From the NCBI RefSeq assembly GCF_013166655.1, contig NZ_JABKCA010000001.1:62001-126000 (forward strand): a stretch of 64,000 bases of DNA. Reading direction: 5' to 3'. Under the pieces are notes generated by a model, which searched no databases, had not been told where the DNA came from, and saw nothing but the letters and a program-made list of their open reading frames with translations. The DNA is from Lentimicrobium sp. L6. Lineage in GTDB: Bacteria; Bacteroidota; Bacteroidia; Bacteroidales; UBA12170. The translations under genes were made by a program, and so were the position numbers. Below are positions 54,297 through 61,691 of this stretch, one piece after another (the first letter of the stretch is position 1; each line of letters opens with the position of its first letter).

Positions 54297-54896
54297 TTAT
54301 TTTCCTACAACTACTTTTGCGTATCTAATTACTTTATCATTTAATGTGTATCCTTTTTCAACTACATCCACAACTTTGGATTTTAATTCCTCAGTAGGGG
54401 CTGGTATTTCAGTTATGGCTTCATGAAAATCAGTATCAAACTCTTTTTCTTTTGAATCCATGCATTGTAAACCTCTTTTTTCTAATGTTTTATAAAGCTT
54501 GTTGTAGACTAGCTCAACACCCGATTTAATAGCTTCTGCATCAGATGATTCTGCCATAGATTGTTGGGCTCTTTCAAAATCATCAAGAACTGGAATTAAG
54601 TCTAATATCAAATCAGCATTTGCAGTTTTAAAAAGTTCGATTCTCTCCTTGGTCGTTCTTTTTCTGAAATTATCGAACTCGGAAAATAGACGAAGATGTT
54701 TATCTTTTAATTCTGCAATTTGTGCTTCAAGATTTTTAATTTCCTCTTCACAAGATACTGGTTCTTCAGTATTTTGATCAACTGATTCTTCAGTGGATTC
54801 AGTATTTGTATCTTCTATTTTTTGCTCGTTTAAGTCTTCGCTTTTCACTTGCTTTTCTTTACTTTCTTGTTTTTTGGTATTTCTTTTATTTGCCAT
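54297..54896 (-). CDS. grpE: Nucleotide exchange factor GrpE
   Basis: The ATG at 54896 is chosen over the TTG at 54929. The 199-residue protein has a charged, low-complexity N-terminus (Lys/Glu/Thr-rich, about 1-65), a long coiled coil (about 65-120, with [18 protein letters not shown]), and the C-terminal beta-domain ending [12 protein letters not shown]. It releases ADP from DnaK. It is followed 22 nt later by dnaJ. A 15-nt palindrome lies at 54917-54931 upstream. Confidence 0.95.
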   Translation of the reverse strand: MANKRNTKKQESKEKQVKSEDLNEQKIEDTNTESTEESVDQNTEEPVSCEEEIKNLEAQIAELKDKHLRLFSEFDNFRKRTTKERIELFKTANADLILDLIPVLDDFERAQQSMAESSDAEAIKSGVELVYNKLYKTLEKRGLQCMDSKEKEFDTDFHEAITEIPAPTEELKSKVVDVVEKGYTLNDKVIRYAKVVVGK

Positions 54897-55288
54897 AATC
54901 GCATTAAAATTGTCAGTATTGCAGTACAATATCTAATTCTATTAGCTAGGTGTTTAAGCTATTCGAATGTAATTGCCTGGAAACTATACGTTTGTTACAA
55001 AATATTTTTCTTGTTCAAAATCTGATCATCTATGTCAATATTTGCGCCAAATAATTATTTATGGTCATTTTGTCAGTATTGAATATTTGGTGGTAAGGGT
55101 AGTTATGTGTGATTATTTTTCTTTTGTGTAAATTGGAACTTTGATCATATTCAAAGATATAATTTGGCATAGACCTAAAGAAAAGGAAAAATCCATCAAA
55201 AATGTTTGATACTGGCAAGTAATTATTGAATATTGCATGAGAAATTTTAAATATTGTTTTACATTTGTAGGTCTTAAAATAAACAAAC
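54897..55288. other. Divergent spacer between grpE and the HMA/cco genes
   Basis: This 392-nt region holds no supported gene; the minus frame at 55030-55536 runs through the HMA gene and is a shadow. Near grpE, tattg (54917-54921) and caata (54927-54931) form a small palindrome that could be an operator. Near the HMA gene, TACATTTG (55260-55267) is a promoter box 21 nt before its ATG. Confidence 0.45.
55260..55267 (+). promoter_or_regulatory. Putative -7 box for the HMA-ccoG unit
   Basis: TACATTTG, 21 nt before the ATG at 55289. A TTG at 55233-55235 is a little too far (24 nt) for a good -33 element. Confidence 0.4.
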
Positions 55289-55603
55289 ATGAAAAAAATC
55301 CTTCCATTATTATTGTTCTTATCTATTTTTACTTTTCTTTCGTGCCATTTTTCAGGGCAAAGTGAAACTAACAAAAAAGAAGTTTTAGGCGATTTAGTAG
55401 AAATTAGTATTTCTGTAGATGGTATGACTTGCAGTGGTTGTGAGAATACAGTTAATACGCAGTTACTAAAGTTTGATGGGGTAGTTGAGTCTACCGCTTC
55501 ACATATTGAGAAAAATGTAATAGTAAAAGTAGACACGTTGCTAACATCTGTGAATGAGATGAAAGCCGAGATTGGAAGAGTTGGATATACAATTATAGAA
55601 TAA
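55289..55603 (+). CDS. HMA-domain copper-binding lipoprotein
   Basis: The 104-residue protein has a lipoprotein signal (lipobox LSC, Cys19) and then one heavy-metal-associated domain with the GMTCSGC motif (Cys48, Cys51) and the usual beta-alpha-beta-beta-alpha-beta order. Such domains carry Cu(I). It is extracytoplasmic, unlike CopZ or the domain at the front of CopA. It ends 13 nt before ccoG, which suggests a role in handing copper to the cbb3 oxidase; that is inference. Confidence 0.85.
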   Translation: MKKILPLLLFLSIFTFLSCHFSGQSETNKKEVLGDLVEISISVDGMTCSGCENTVNTQLLKFDGVVESTASHIEKNVIVKVDTLLTSVNEMKAEIGRVGYTIIE

Positions 55604-55616
55604 TAAGTTTAGAGTA

Positions 55617-57005
55617 ATGAGCGAAAAGAATAAGGCAGAAACCAGTTTTAGGGATTCAATATCCACCATCGATAATCAGGGTAAAAGAATTTTTGTTCAT
55701 CCAAAGAAACCTAAGGGAAGGTATTTTAATAGAAGGCGTATTGTAGGATGGGCCTTGCTTCTTAATTTATTTTTGGTGCCATTTATTAAGGTGAATGGTC
55801 ATCCATTATTTCTTTTTGATGTCATACAGAGAAAGTTTATTCTATTTGGAGTGCATTTTTGGCCACAAGATTCTTACCTTTTTGCAATAGGGATGATTTC
55901 TTTATTGGTTGGAATAGTTTTGTTTACTGCTGTTTATGGTAGATTGTGGTGTGGGTGGACTTGCCCACAAACTGTCTTTATGGAGATTTTATTTAGACCT
56001 GTTGAATATTTGATTGATGGGGATGCTAATGAGCAACGAAAACTTAAAGATGGTCCTTGGAGCTTTGAGAAAGTCTGGAAGAGGATAGTGAAGAATGGAA
56101 TTTTTGTTTTCTTGTCAATTCTTATTGCTAATGCTTTATTGTCATGGGTAGTAGGAGTAGACGAGTTATTTAGAATAGCCTCTGAACCCATTTCTGAGCA
56201 TATTGTTGGTTTTGGGGCAATGCTGATATTCTCTGGTGTATTGTTTTTTATTTATAGTTGGTTCAGAGAACAGGTTTGCTCTATATTGTGTCCCTATGGA
56301 AGAATACAAGGAGTGCTTTTAGATGTGAATTCTATCATTGTGAGTTATGACTATAAAAGAGGAGAACCTCGTGGAAATAGAAATGATGAAATTGATAAAG
56401 GAGATTGTATAGATTGTGGTCAATGTGTTCAGGTATGTCCTACGGGAATTGATATTAGAAATGGTTCTCAGTTAGAATGTATCAATTGTACAGCGTGTAT
56501 CGATGCATGCGATGGTGTTATGGATAAAGTGAAAAAACCTCGAGGTTTGATTCGTTTCGCTTCGGAGAAAGAAATTGTGGAAGGAGCTAAATTCAAGGTT
56601 ACTCCTCGTATGATTGGTTATTCTTCTTTATTGGTCGGCTTAATGATATTCTTCTCTGTACTCATATTTGGTAGAGCAGATCTTGAAACTTCAATTTTTA
56701 GAACTCCAGGAATGTTATATCAAGAACAAGAAGGAGGTAGAATTAGTAATCTATATAATTTCAAGATTATTAATAAAACTATTGATACGGTTGCTGTGGA
56801 GTTGAAAGTATTGTCTTACGATGGAGAAATAAATGTGATTAGAGGGGATGTAAAAATAAAACCATCTAGTATTTATGAGGATATTTTCTTTGTATATATT
56901 GATCCGAAAATTTTGCCTGAGAAGAATAATGATATAGAAATTGGTGTTTTTGTTGAGGGAGAAATGGTAGAGGAGCAAACGATATCTTTTATTGGAGATA
57001 AATAG
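55617..57005 (+). CDS. ccoG: Cytochrome c oxidase accessory protein CcoG (RdxA/FixG)
   Basis: The 462-residue membrane iron-sulfur protein has about five membrane helices and the CGWTCPQTVFMEILFRPVEY motif near residue 112. EQVCSILCPYGR follows, then two 4Fe-4S ferredoxin clusters (CIDCGQCVQVCP near 263 and CINCTACIDAC near 289). A C-terminal immunoglobulin-like domain (IG_FixG) lies past residue 340. CcoG is proposed to reduce Cu(II) to Cu(I) for cbb3 oxidase assembly. It follows the HMA lipoprotein and precedes ccoH. No ccoNOP or ccoI gene is in the window. Confidence 0.95.
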   Translation: MSEKNKAETSFRDSISTIDNQGKRIFVHPKKPKGRYFNRRRIVGWALLLNLFLVPFIKVNGHPLFLFDVIQRKFILFGVHFWPQDSYLFAIGMISLLVGIVLFTAVYGRLWCGWTCPQTVFMEILFRPVEYLIDGDANEQRKLKDGPWSFEKVWKRIVKNGIFVFLSILIANALLSWVVGVDELFRIASEPISEHIVGFGAMLIFSGVLFFIYSWFREQVCSILCPYGRIQGVLLDVNSIIVSYDYKRGEPRGNRNDEIDKGDCIDCGQCVQVCPTGIDIRNGSQLECINCTACIDACDGVMDKVKKPRGLIRFASEKEIVEGAKFKVTPRMIGYSSLLVGLMIFFSVLIFGRADLETSIFRTPGMLYQEQEGGRISNLYNFKIINKTIDTVAVELKVLSYDGEINVIRGDVKIKPSSIYEDIFFVYIDPKILPEKNNDIEIGVFVEGEMVEEQTISFIGDK

Positions 57006-57067
57006 TAACAAATAGCAATACCAATAAAATCTATGTGGAGATAAAGGAGTTGGTATGATTATTAAAG

Positions 57068-57075
57068 TATTTTTG
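57068..57075 (+). promoter_or_regulatory. Possible internal promoter box before ccoH
   Basis: TATTTTTG, 16 nt before the ATG at 57092, in the 86-nt gap after ccoG. A TTG lies 15 nt upstream of it (57050-57052), a short spacing. Confidence 0.4.
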
Positions 57076-57091
57076 CAGAAAACTATTTTAC

Positions 57092-57538
57092 ATGAAAATT
57101 AAATGGAATTGGGGTACTGGAATTTTCCTTGCGATTTTAGCTATGATGGCTTTTGTATTTTTATTGGTGTTTAAATCATTTGATTATAAGATTAATAAGG
57201 TTTCAGAAGATTATTATGAACGTGGATTGAATCATACTGAGCAAATGCAAAGAGTTGAAAATACAAGATTATACGCTCAAGGTTTCAGTGTGATATATTC
57301 AAATGATTGTTTGGTGAAGTTCCCAGAGTATTTTATTGGAAAAAAGCTAGAAGGTCAGATTCTATTCTTTCGTCCTTCCGATTTTGATTACGACAGAAGT
57401 TTTGAAATTAATTTAGATGAAAATGGAACCCAAACATTCCAACTCGATTATTTTCTTAAAGGAAGGTATATTGTTAAAGTCACTTTCGAACATGAATCTG
57501 TTCCATATTATCTGGAGGAAGAAATCATTTTTAATTAG
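57092..57538 (+). CDS. ccoH: FixH/CcoH-like cbb3 oxidase assembly protein
   Basis: The 148-residue protein has one N-terminal membrane helix (about residues 8-28: FLAILAMMAFVFLLVF). It then has the family sequence YKINKVSEDYYERGLNHTEQM and an extracytoplasmic beta-sandwich (GQILFFRPSDFDYDRSFEI, GRYIVKVTFEH). It matches the FixH family. CcoH is needed for stable assembly of cbb3 oxidase. It ends 5 nt before the SafE-like gene. Confidence 0.9.
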   Translation: MKIKWNWGTGIFLAILAMMAFVFLLVFKSFDYKINKVSEDYYERGLNHTEQMQRVENTRLYAQGFSVIYSNDCLVKFPEYFIGKKLEGQILFFRPSDFDYDRSFEINLDENGTQTFQLDYFLKGRYIVKVTFEHESVPYYLEEEIIFN

Positions 57539-57543
57539 GCATT

Positions 57544-58329
57544 ATGTTTATTACCACTGCATTAATTCTTGGACTTTTAGGATCTTTTCACTGTGTGGGA
57601 ATGTGTGGTCCAATTGCTGTCGCATTGCCCATCAATAATCAAACGTGGTGGAGTAGGTTGGCGGGAACGTTCTTGTATAATATTGGCAGAGCTATCACCT
57701 ATGCGGCAATGGGAGCTGTATTTGGTGTGCTTGGCGAAGGCATCCGGCTTGGTGGATTTCAGAGCTGGATTTCAATTGTAATGGGAGTTATTATGATAAT
57801 TAGTGTCTTATTTCCTGTGTTATTTCGAAATACTAGAATATTAGACAAATATATTTATGGATATGTAAATAAGCTTAAGGCTTATCTTGGACCGTTATTA
57901 CGTAATAGTTCTTTGGGTTCTTTATTTGTGATTGGTCTACTCAATGGATTGTTACCTTGTGGTTTAGTTTATGTGGCATTGGCTGGTGCTATTGCCACTG
58001 GAGGAGTCGCATCTGGGGCTTTGTTTATGTTTGTTTTTGGCTTAGGAACTTTGCCTTTATTGGCTATTGTTACTTTAGCAGGAAATATCATTTCAGGACC
58101 TTTCAAGTCTAAGATTAACAAGATTATTCCTTTGGTCATAATTATTATAGGAGTTTTGTTTATTTTGAGAGGGTTGAGTTTAGGTATTCCATATATTAGT
58201 CCGCCAGCTAAAAATTTACATATTCAACAAGAAATTGATACTTCTGGAAATAGGGGGTGTTGTGGAAATGGAAAACAAATGAAATCTTCCGCTTTTCAGC
58301 TACTCTCTGGTGGAAAATTGATTTTCTAA
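57544..58329 (+). CDS. SafE/UreH-like six-helix membrane protein (cbb3-linked)
   Basis: The 261-residue protein has six to seven hydrophobic segments and the family motif GSFHCVGMCGPIAVALP near residues 13-29. A second half motif is LLNGLLPCGLVYVALAGA near 125-140. This COG2836 family sits with ccoGH in many Bacteroidota and is likely a metal or thiol transporter used in oxidase assembly. The C-terminal tail has a CC pair (RGCCGNG). The substrate is unknown. Confidence 0.85.
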   Translation: MFITTALILGLLGSFHCVGMCGPIAVALPINNQTWWSRLAGTFLYNIGRAITYAAMGAVFGVLGEGIRLGGFQSWISIVMGVIMIISVLFPVLFRNTRILDKYIYGYVNKLKAYLGPLLRNSSLGSLFVIGLLNGLLPCGLVYVALAGAIATGGVASGALFMFVFGLGTLPLLAIVTLAGNIISGPFKSKINKIIPLVIIIIGVLFILRGLSLGIPYISPPAKNLHIQQEIDTSGNRGCCGNGKQMKSSAFQLLSGGKLIF

Positions 58330-58344
58330 TTATACTTCACAGTT

Positions 58345-59154
58345 ATGAAAGATAAGGTTGTCATTATTACAGGAGCTTCTTCAGGGATAGGAAAGGCATT
58401 GGTATATGAGTATGCCAAGCGAGGGGCTAAAATTGTTATGGCTGCACGGAACATTTCTAAACTTGAAGAAATTCGTGGAGGTTTATTAAAACAGGGTACA
58501 GATTGTTTAGCTGTAAATACAGATGTTTCATTAGAAAAAGATTGTGAGAACCTCATTAATTTAACAGTAGAGAAATTTGGTAGAATTGATATTCTGATTA
58601 ATAATGCAGGGATAAGTATGAGGGCGCTGTTCAAGGATCTGGAACTGGATGTTTTAAAACAATTGATGGATGTGAATTTTTGGGGAACTGTTTATTGCAG
58701 CAAATATGCTTTACCTTATTTGATAGAGCGAAAGGGGTCTTTAGTTGGAGTGATTAGTATTGCTGGATATGTCGGCTTGCCTGGGAGAACAGGTTATAGT
58801 GCATCTAAATTTGCAGTAAGAGGGTTTTTAGATACTTTGAGAGTAGAAAACCTAAAAACAGGACTACATGTATTAGTGGCCGCGCCAGGTTTTACTCAGA
58901 GCAATATTCGAAATGTAGCATTGACTAAAGATGGAAGTGTTCAAGGTGATAGCCCTAGAAATGAAGGTAAAATGATGACATCTGAACAAGTGGCATGTAA
59001 GATTGTTAAAGCTATTGATAAAAAAAAGGCGGCAATCGTCCTTACTTTTTTAGAGGGGAAATTCACTGTTTTTCTTAATAAAACCTTTCCTCGTATTCTT
59101 GAGAAGCTTACCTATAAACATATGGCTAAAGAGGCTGATTCTCCTATCAAATAG
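58345..59154 (+). CDS. Short-chain dehydrogenase/reductase
   Basis: The 269-residue protein has the NAD(P) motif TGASSGIG (residues about 8-15), the NNAGIS motif, and the catalytic YSASK (Tyr-x-x-x-Lys, near 151-155) with SIAGYVG before it. Length and order fit the classical SDR family. It lies 15 nt after the SafE-like gene and may be on the same transcript. The substrate is unknown; the C-terminal hydrophobic/basic tail (FPRILEKLTYKHMAK) suggests a lipid or membrane link. Confidence 0.9.
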   Translation: MKDKVVIITGASSGIGKALVYEYAKRGAKIVMAARNISKLEEIRGGLLKQGTDCLAVNTDVSLEKDCENLINLTVEKFGRIDILINNAGISMRALFKDLELDVLKQLMDVNFWGTVYCSKYALPYLIERKGSLVGVISIAGYVGLPGRTGYSASKFAVRGFLDTLRVENLKTGLHVLVAAPGFTQSNIRNVALTKDGSVQGDSPRNEGKMMTSEQVACKIVKAIDKKKAAIVLTFLEGKFTVFLNKTFPRILEKLTYKHMAKEADSPIK

Positions 59155-59195
59155 TGCTTGGTTTTATCTTATTTTTAATTCTCCAAAGTTTTTAT

Positions 59196-59226
59196 TTTGT
59201 ACGGTATCATAATTATTTTATATTTG
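59196..59226 (+). promoter_or_regulatory. Strong Bacteroidota-type promoter
   Basis: TTTG (59196-59199), 19 nt, then TATATTTG (59219-59226). Both boxes match. It drives the small acidic-protein gene with a leader of about 60 nt that holds a 7-bp hairpin (59253-59272). Confidence 0.7.
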
Positions 59227-59252
59227 TTTCATTAAGAAATCGAAAAAATAAT

Positions 59253-59272
59253 AAAAGGACATTATTCCTTTT
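59253..59272 (+). other. Small hairpin in the leader of the acidic-protein gene
   Basis: aaaagga (59253-59259) pairs perfectly with tcctttt (59266-59272), loop of 6. It ends 17 nt before the ATG and has no T run, so it is a possible leader structure rather than a terminator. Confidence 0.5.
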
Positions 59273-59289
59273 ACAATAATAAAAACATA

Positions 59290-59742
59290 ATGAGCAATTT
59301 AACATTGGAGATTAAGCCAAAACAAGGGTTAGGGGAATTAAAATTTGGTGAAATTCCAGAGAATGTAGCCAAGCTGGTTGGAAAACCTGTAGATGCAGAG
59401 GAGATTACTTCTGATGATGATTTAAAGACCACCATTTTAACTTATGAAAATGGAATTACAGTTTTTTTAGAGGGATTAGTAGAGCCAGTAGTTTCTAATT
59501 TTGATTTGGACAATAAAAATGCCACTCTTTTTGGGGTAAGAATTTTTGAGCAAAAAGAAGAGGATATTATTAAATTGATGAAGGAGCATGGTTATGAGGA
59601 AATTGAAAAAGAAGAAGAGGAGTGGGGTGAAACAAGAATTACTTTTGATGACGCTTTATTAGATTGCTATTTTGAAAATGGTGATTTGGTAGCTGTTAGT
59701 TGGGGAGTTATTATAAATGATGATGGGAGTTTAGCTGAATAA
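59290..59742 (+). CDS. Small acidic protein of unknown function
   Basis: I do not recognise this 150-residue protein. It is strongly acidic, with runs such as EEIEKEEEEWGE and ITSDDD, has no signal peptide or membrane segment, and is predicted cytoplasmic. Two similar halves may exist: FGEIPENVAKLVGKPV near the N-terminus and FEQKEEDIIKLMKEHGYEE near residue 95. It is driven by the strongest promoter match in the window and converges on the PhoR-like kinase. The reading frame is sound from its base-use pattern and clean ends. Confidence 0.7.
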   Translation: MSNLTLEIKPKQGLGELKFGEIPENVAKLVGKPVDAEEITSDDDLKTTILTYENGITVFLEGLVEPVVSNFDLDNKNATLFGVRIFEQKEEDIIKLMKEHGYEEIEKEEEEWGETRITFDDALLDCYFENGDLVAVSWGVIINDDGSLAE

Positions 59743-59747
59743 GTAGG

Positions 59748-60791
59748 CTAGGCTTTCTCCAAGGTAAACCCAAAAGTCGTTCCGATGCCAATAGTGCTTC
59801 TGGTATAGATACTTTGTTTGTGTGCTTCTACTATATGTTTTACTATGGCTAAACCTAGGCCGGTACCTCCTAATTCACGACTTCTAGCTTTGTCTGTTCT
59901 ATAGAATCGCTCATATATGCGAGGTAAATCTTCCTTGTTTATTCCTGGTCCGTTATCTGTAATTTCTACCAACAAGTTCTCGTCCATATCAAAGAAACTG
60001 ATTTTAACTTTCCCAGTGTTTGCATAGCCATATTTAATAGCGTTTCCTAAAAGATTACTTATTAACCTCGCTACTTTTTCTTTATCAGCATTCACATAAA
60101 TAGGCCGGTCGTAATTTTTTCCATAATACATTAGGATGTTTTTCTTATCTACTTTCATTTCGAAAGATTCTAAAAGTTCGTCACATAATGCTTTAATGTT
60201 GAAACGACTGATATTGAGCTTTAACTCACCAGACTCTAATTGACTAATGGTCTCCAACTCTTTTACAATTCCAATTAATCGGTTAATGTTTTTTTCAGAC
60301 CTTTCTAGGTATTTAGTATTTATATTATCATCCTCTAATCCACCATCAATTAGTGTAGAAATATATCCTAAAATAGTGAATAAAGGAGTTTTTAATTCGT
60401 GAGAAATATTGCCGATATATTCTTTTCTATATTGCTCTAATTGTTTGAGTTGAGAGATTTCTTTTTCATAATCATCGCTCCATTCCAATACCTCTTGATG
60501 AACCGATTTTATATTGGCGATTTTTGTTTGATTGGGTTTGCCTTTGTGATTGCTTTTTACTTTATGATCGTGAATGAGTTTGTAAATCACCTTAATATGG
60601 TCATAAATATATCGCTCAATATAGTTTTGTATAATCCAAAAAGTTACCAAGACAAAAATGAATAAAATACCCAGTAATAGAAATAGGTTGGTGCTGGTAA
60701 TAAGGTAGATATAAATTAAAATCGCACTAACAATAAAGCCAAGAATTAGACTGATTTGTAACGCAATACTGGAAGACTCTTTTAATTTCAT
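59748..60791 (-). CDS. PhoR-like membrane sensor histidine kinase
   Basis: The ATG at 60791 is preferred over the TTG at 60836, which would overlap the regulator gene. The 347-residue protein has two adjacent membrane helices (about 10-55) with almost no loop, then a cytoplasmic coil. HisKA follows with His131 (ISHELKTPLFT), and the ATPase has GNAIKYG, DNGPGI and GGTGLGLAIVKH. It lies 10 nt after a PhoB-like regulator gene and is its cognate kinase. Phosphate sensing is only one possibility; neither pstSCAB nor phoU is near. Confidence 0.93.
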   Translation of the reverse strand: MKLKESSSIALQISLILGFIVSAILIYIYLITSTNLFLLLGILFIFVLVTFWIIQNYIERYIYDHIKVIYKLIHDHKVKSNHKGKPNQTKIANIKSVHQEVLEWSDDYEKEISQLKQLEQYRKEYIGNISHELKTPLFTILGYISTLIDGGLEDDNINTKYLERSEKNINRLIGIVKELETISQLESGELKLNISRFNIKALCDELLESFEMKVDKKNILMYYGKNYDRPIYVNADKEKVARLISNLLGNAIKYGYANTGKVKISFFDMDENLLVEITDNGPGINKEDLPRIYERFYRTDKARSRELGGTGLGLAIVKHIVEAHKQSIYTRSTIGIGTTFGFTLEKA

Positions 60792-60801
60792 TAATTCGGA
60801 T

Positions 60802-61512
60802 TTATTTTGAAGTGTCAATAAACTTATATCCAACACCTTTCATAGTTTGAATATATTCAGGGCCTATTTTCTCTCTAATTTTTCTAATATGAACGTCAAT
60901 AGTTCTGTCTCCGACGATAACATCATTACCCCAAACTTTTGAGAATATTTCTTCACGAGTAAAAACTTTATCAATCTTAGAGGCAAATAGCATCAAAAGT
61001 TCAAATTCTTTTTTCGGTAATAAGATATCAATACCATCTTTAATAACTAAATATCTTTCTTTATCAATTGAGAAAGAATCATGGATTTGCATGATATGAC
61101 CAGAGGGATCTGAATTGGTTTCATTATTTTGACTAGAACGACGAAGTAATGATTTTACTTTACTTACTAATACCTTAGGTTTAATGGGTTTAGAAATATA
61201 ATCGTCAGCTCCAACATCATAGCCAGCTATTTGAGAATAATCTTCAGAGCGTGCAGTGAGGAATATGATGATTGGGTTTCCAAGTTCTGGGAGTTGCCTT
61301 AATTGATCACATGCTTCAATGCCATCCATTTTAGGCATCATGACATCTAAGATAATGAGGTCTGGTTTTACTTTTAATGCCTTTTTTATACCTTCCTCAC
61401 CATTGCTTGCTGTATGCACATTGTATCCGCTTTTCTTTAAATTATAGCTTAAAAATTCAAGGATATCATCCTCATCGTCAACTAATAATATGGTTTGCAT
61501 TGTTAGGTTCAT
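60802..61512 (-). CDS. PhoB/OmpR-type response regulator
   Basis: The 236-residue protein has a receiver domain (about 5-125) with the phospho-acceptor Asp56 in LDVMMPKMDG and Lys in SKPIKPKVL. The C-terminal winged-helix DNA-binding domain (about 140-232) has KKEFELLMLFASK and TIDVHIRKIREKIG ... GVGYKF. The start could also be the second ATG at 61500. It is the first gene of a two-gene operon with the PhoR-like kinase, behind a good promoter at 61532-61561. Confidence 0.94.
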   Translation of the reverse strand: MNLTMQTILLVDDEDDILEFLSYNLKKSGYNVHTASNGEEGIKKALKVKPDLIILDVMMPKMDGIEACDQLRQLPELGNPIIIFLTARSEDYSQIAGYDVGADDYISKPIKPKVLVSKVKSLLRRSSQNNETNSDPSGHIMQIHDSFSIDKERYLVIKDGIDILLPKKEFELLMLFASKIDKVFTREEIFSKVWGNDVIVGDRTIDVHIRKIREKIGPEYIQTMKGVGYKFIDTSK

Positions 61513-61531
61513 CTATGTTTGTTTTTTTAGG

Positions 61532-61561
61532 CAAATTTAAGCTAATGTTATTATTGATCAA
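61532..61561 (-). promoter_or_regulatory. Promoter of the PhoB/PhoR-like operon
   Basis: Minus-strand TTG (61561-61559), 19 nt, then TAAATTTG (61539-61532), 19 nt before the ATG at 61512. Both elements match the Bacteroidota consensus. Confidence 0.6.
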
Positions 61562-61598
61562 TTTTCACATATTAACTAATTGTTAATTGATTCGTTGA

Positions 61599-61606
61599 TA
61601 ATTTTG
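61599..61606 (+). promoter_or_regulatory. Putative -7 box for the REC-PAS kinase
   Basis: TAATTTTG, with a TTG 16 nt upstream (61580-61582), 85 nt before the ATG at 61692. Confidence 0.4.
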
Positions 61607-61691
61607 TAAATTTACAAAAAAATGAATGTATCTTTAGTTGTAAATTTGAATTTTAAGTTTACGTATATTAACCTATTAATAAATTGCCGTT

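Noticed and set aside
55030-55536. 168-residue minus-strand frame
   Set aside because: It overlaps the HMA lipoprotein, which has a lipobox and a metal motif; the minus frame has neither family features nor a plausible start context.
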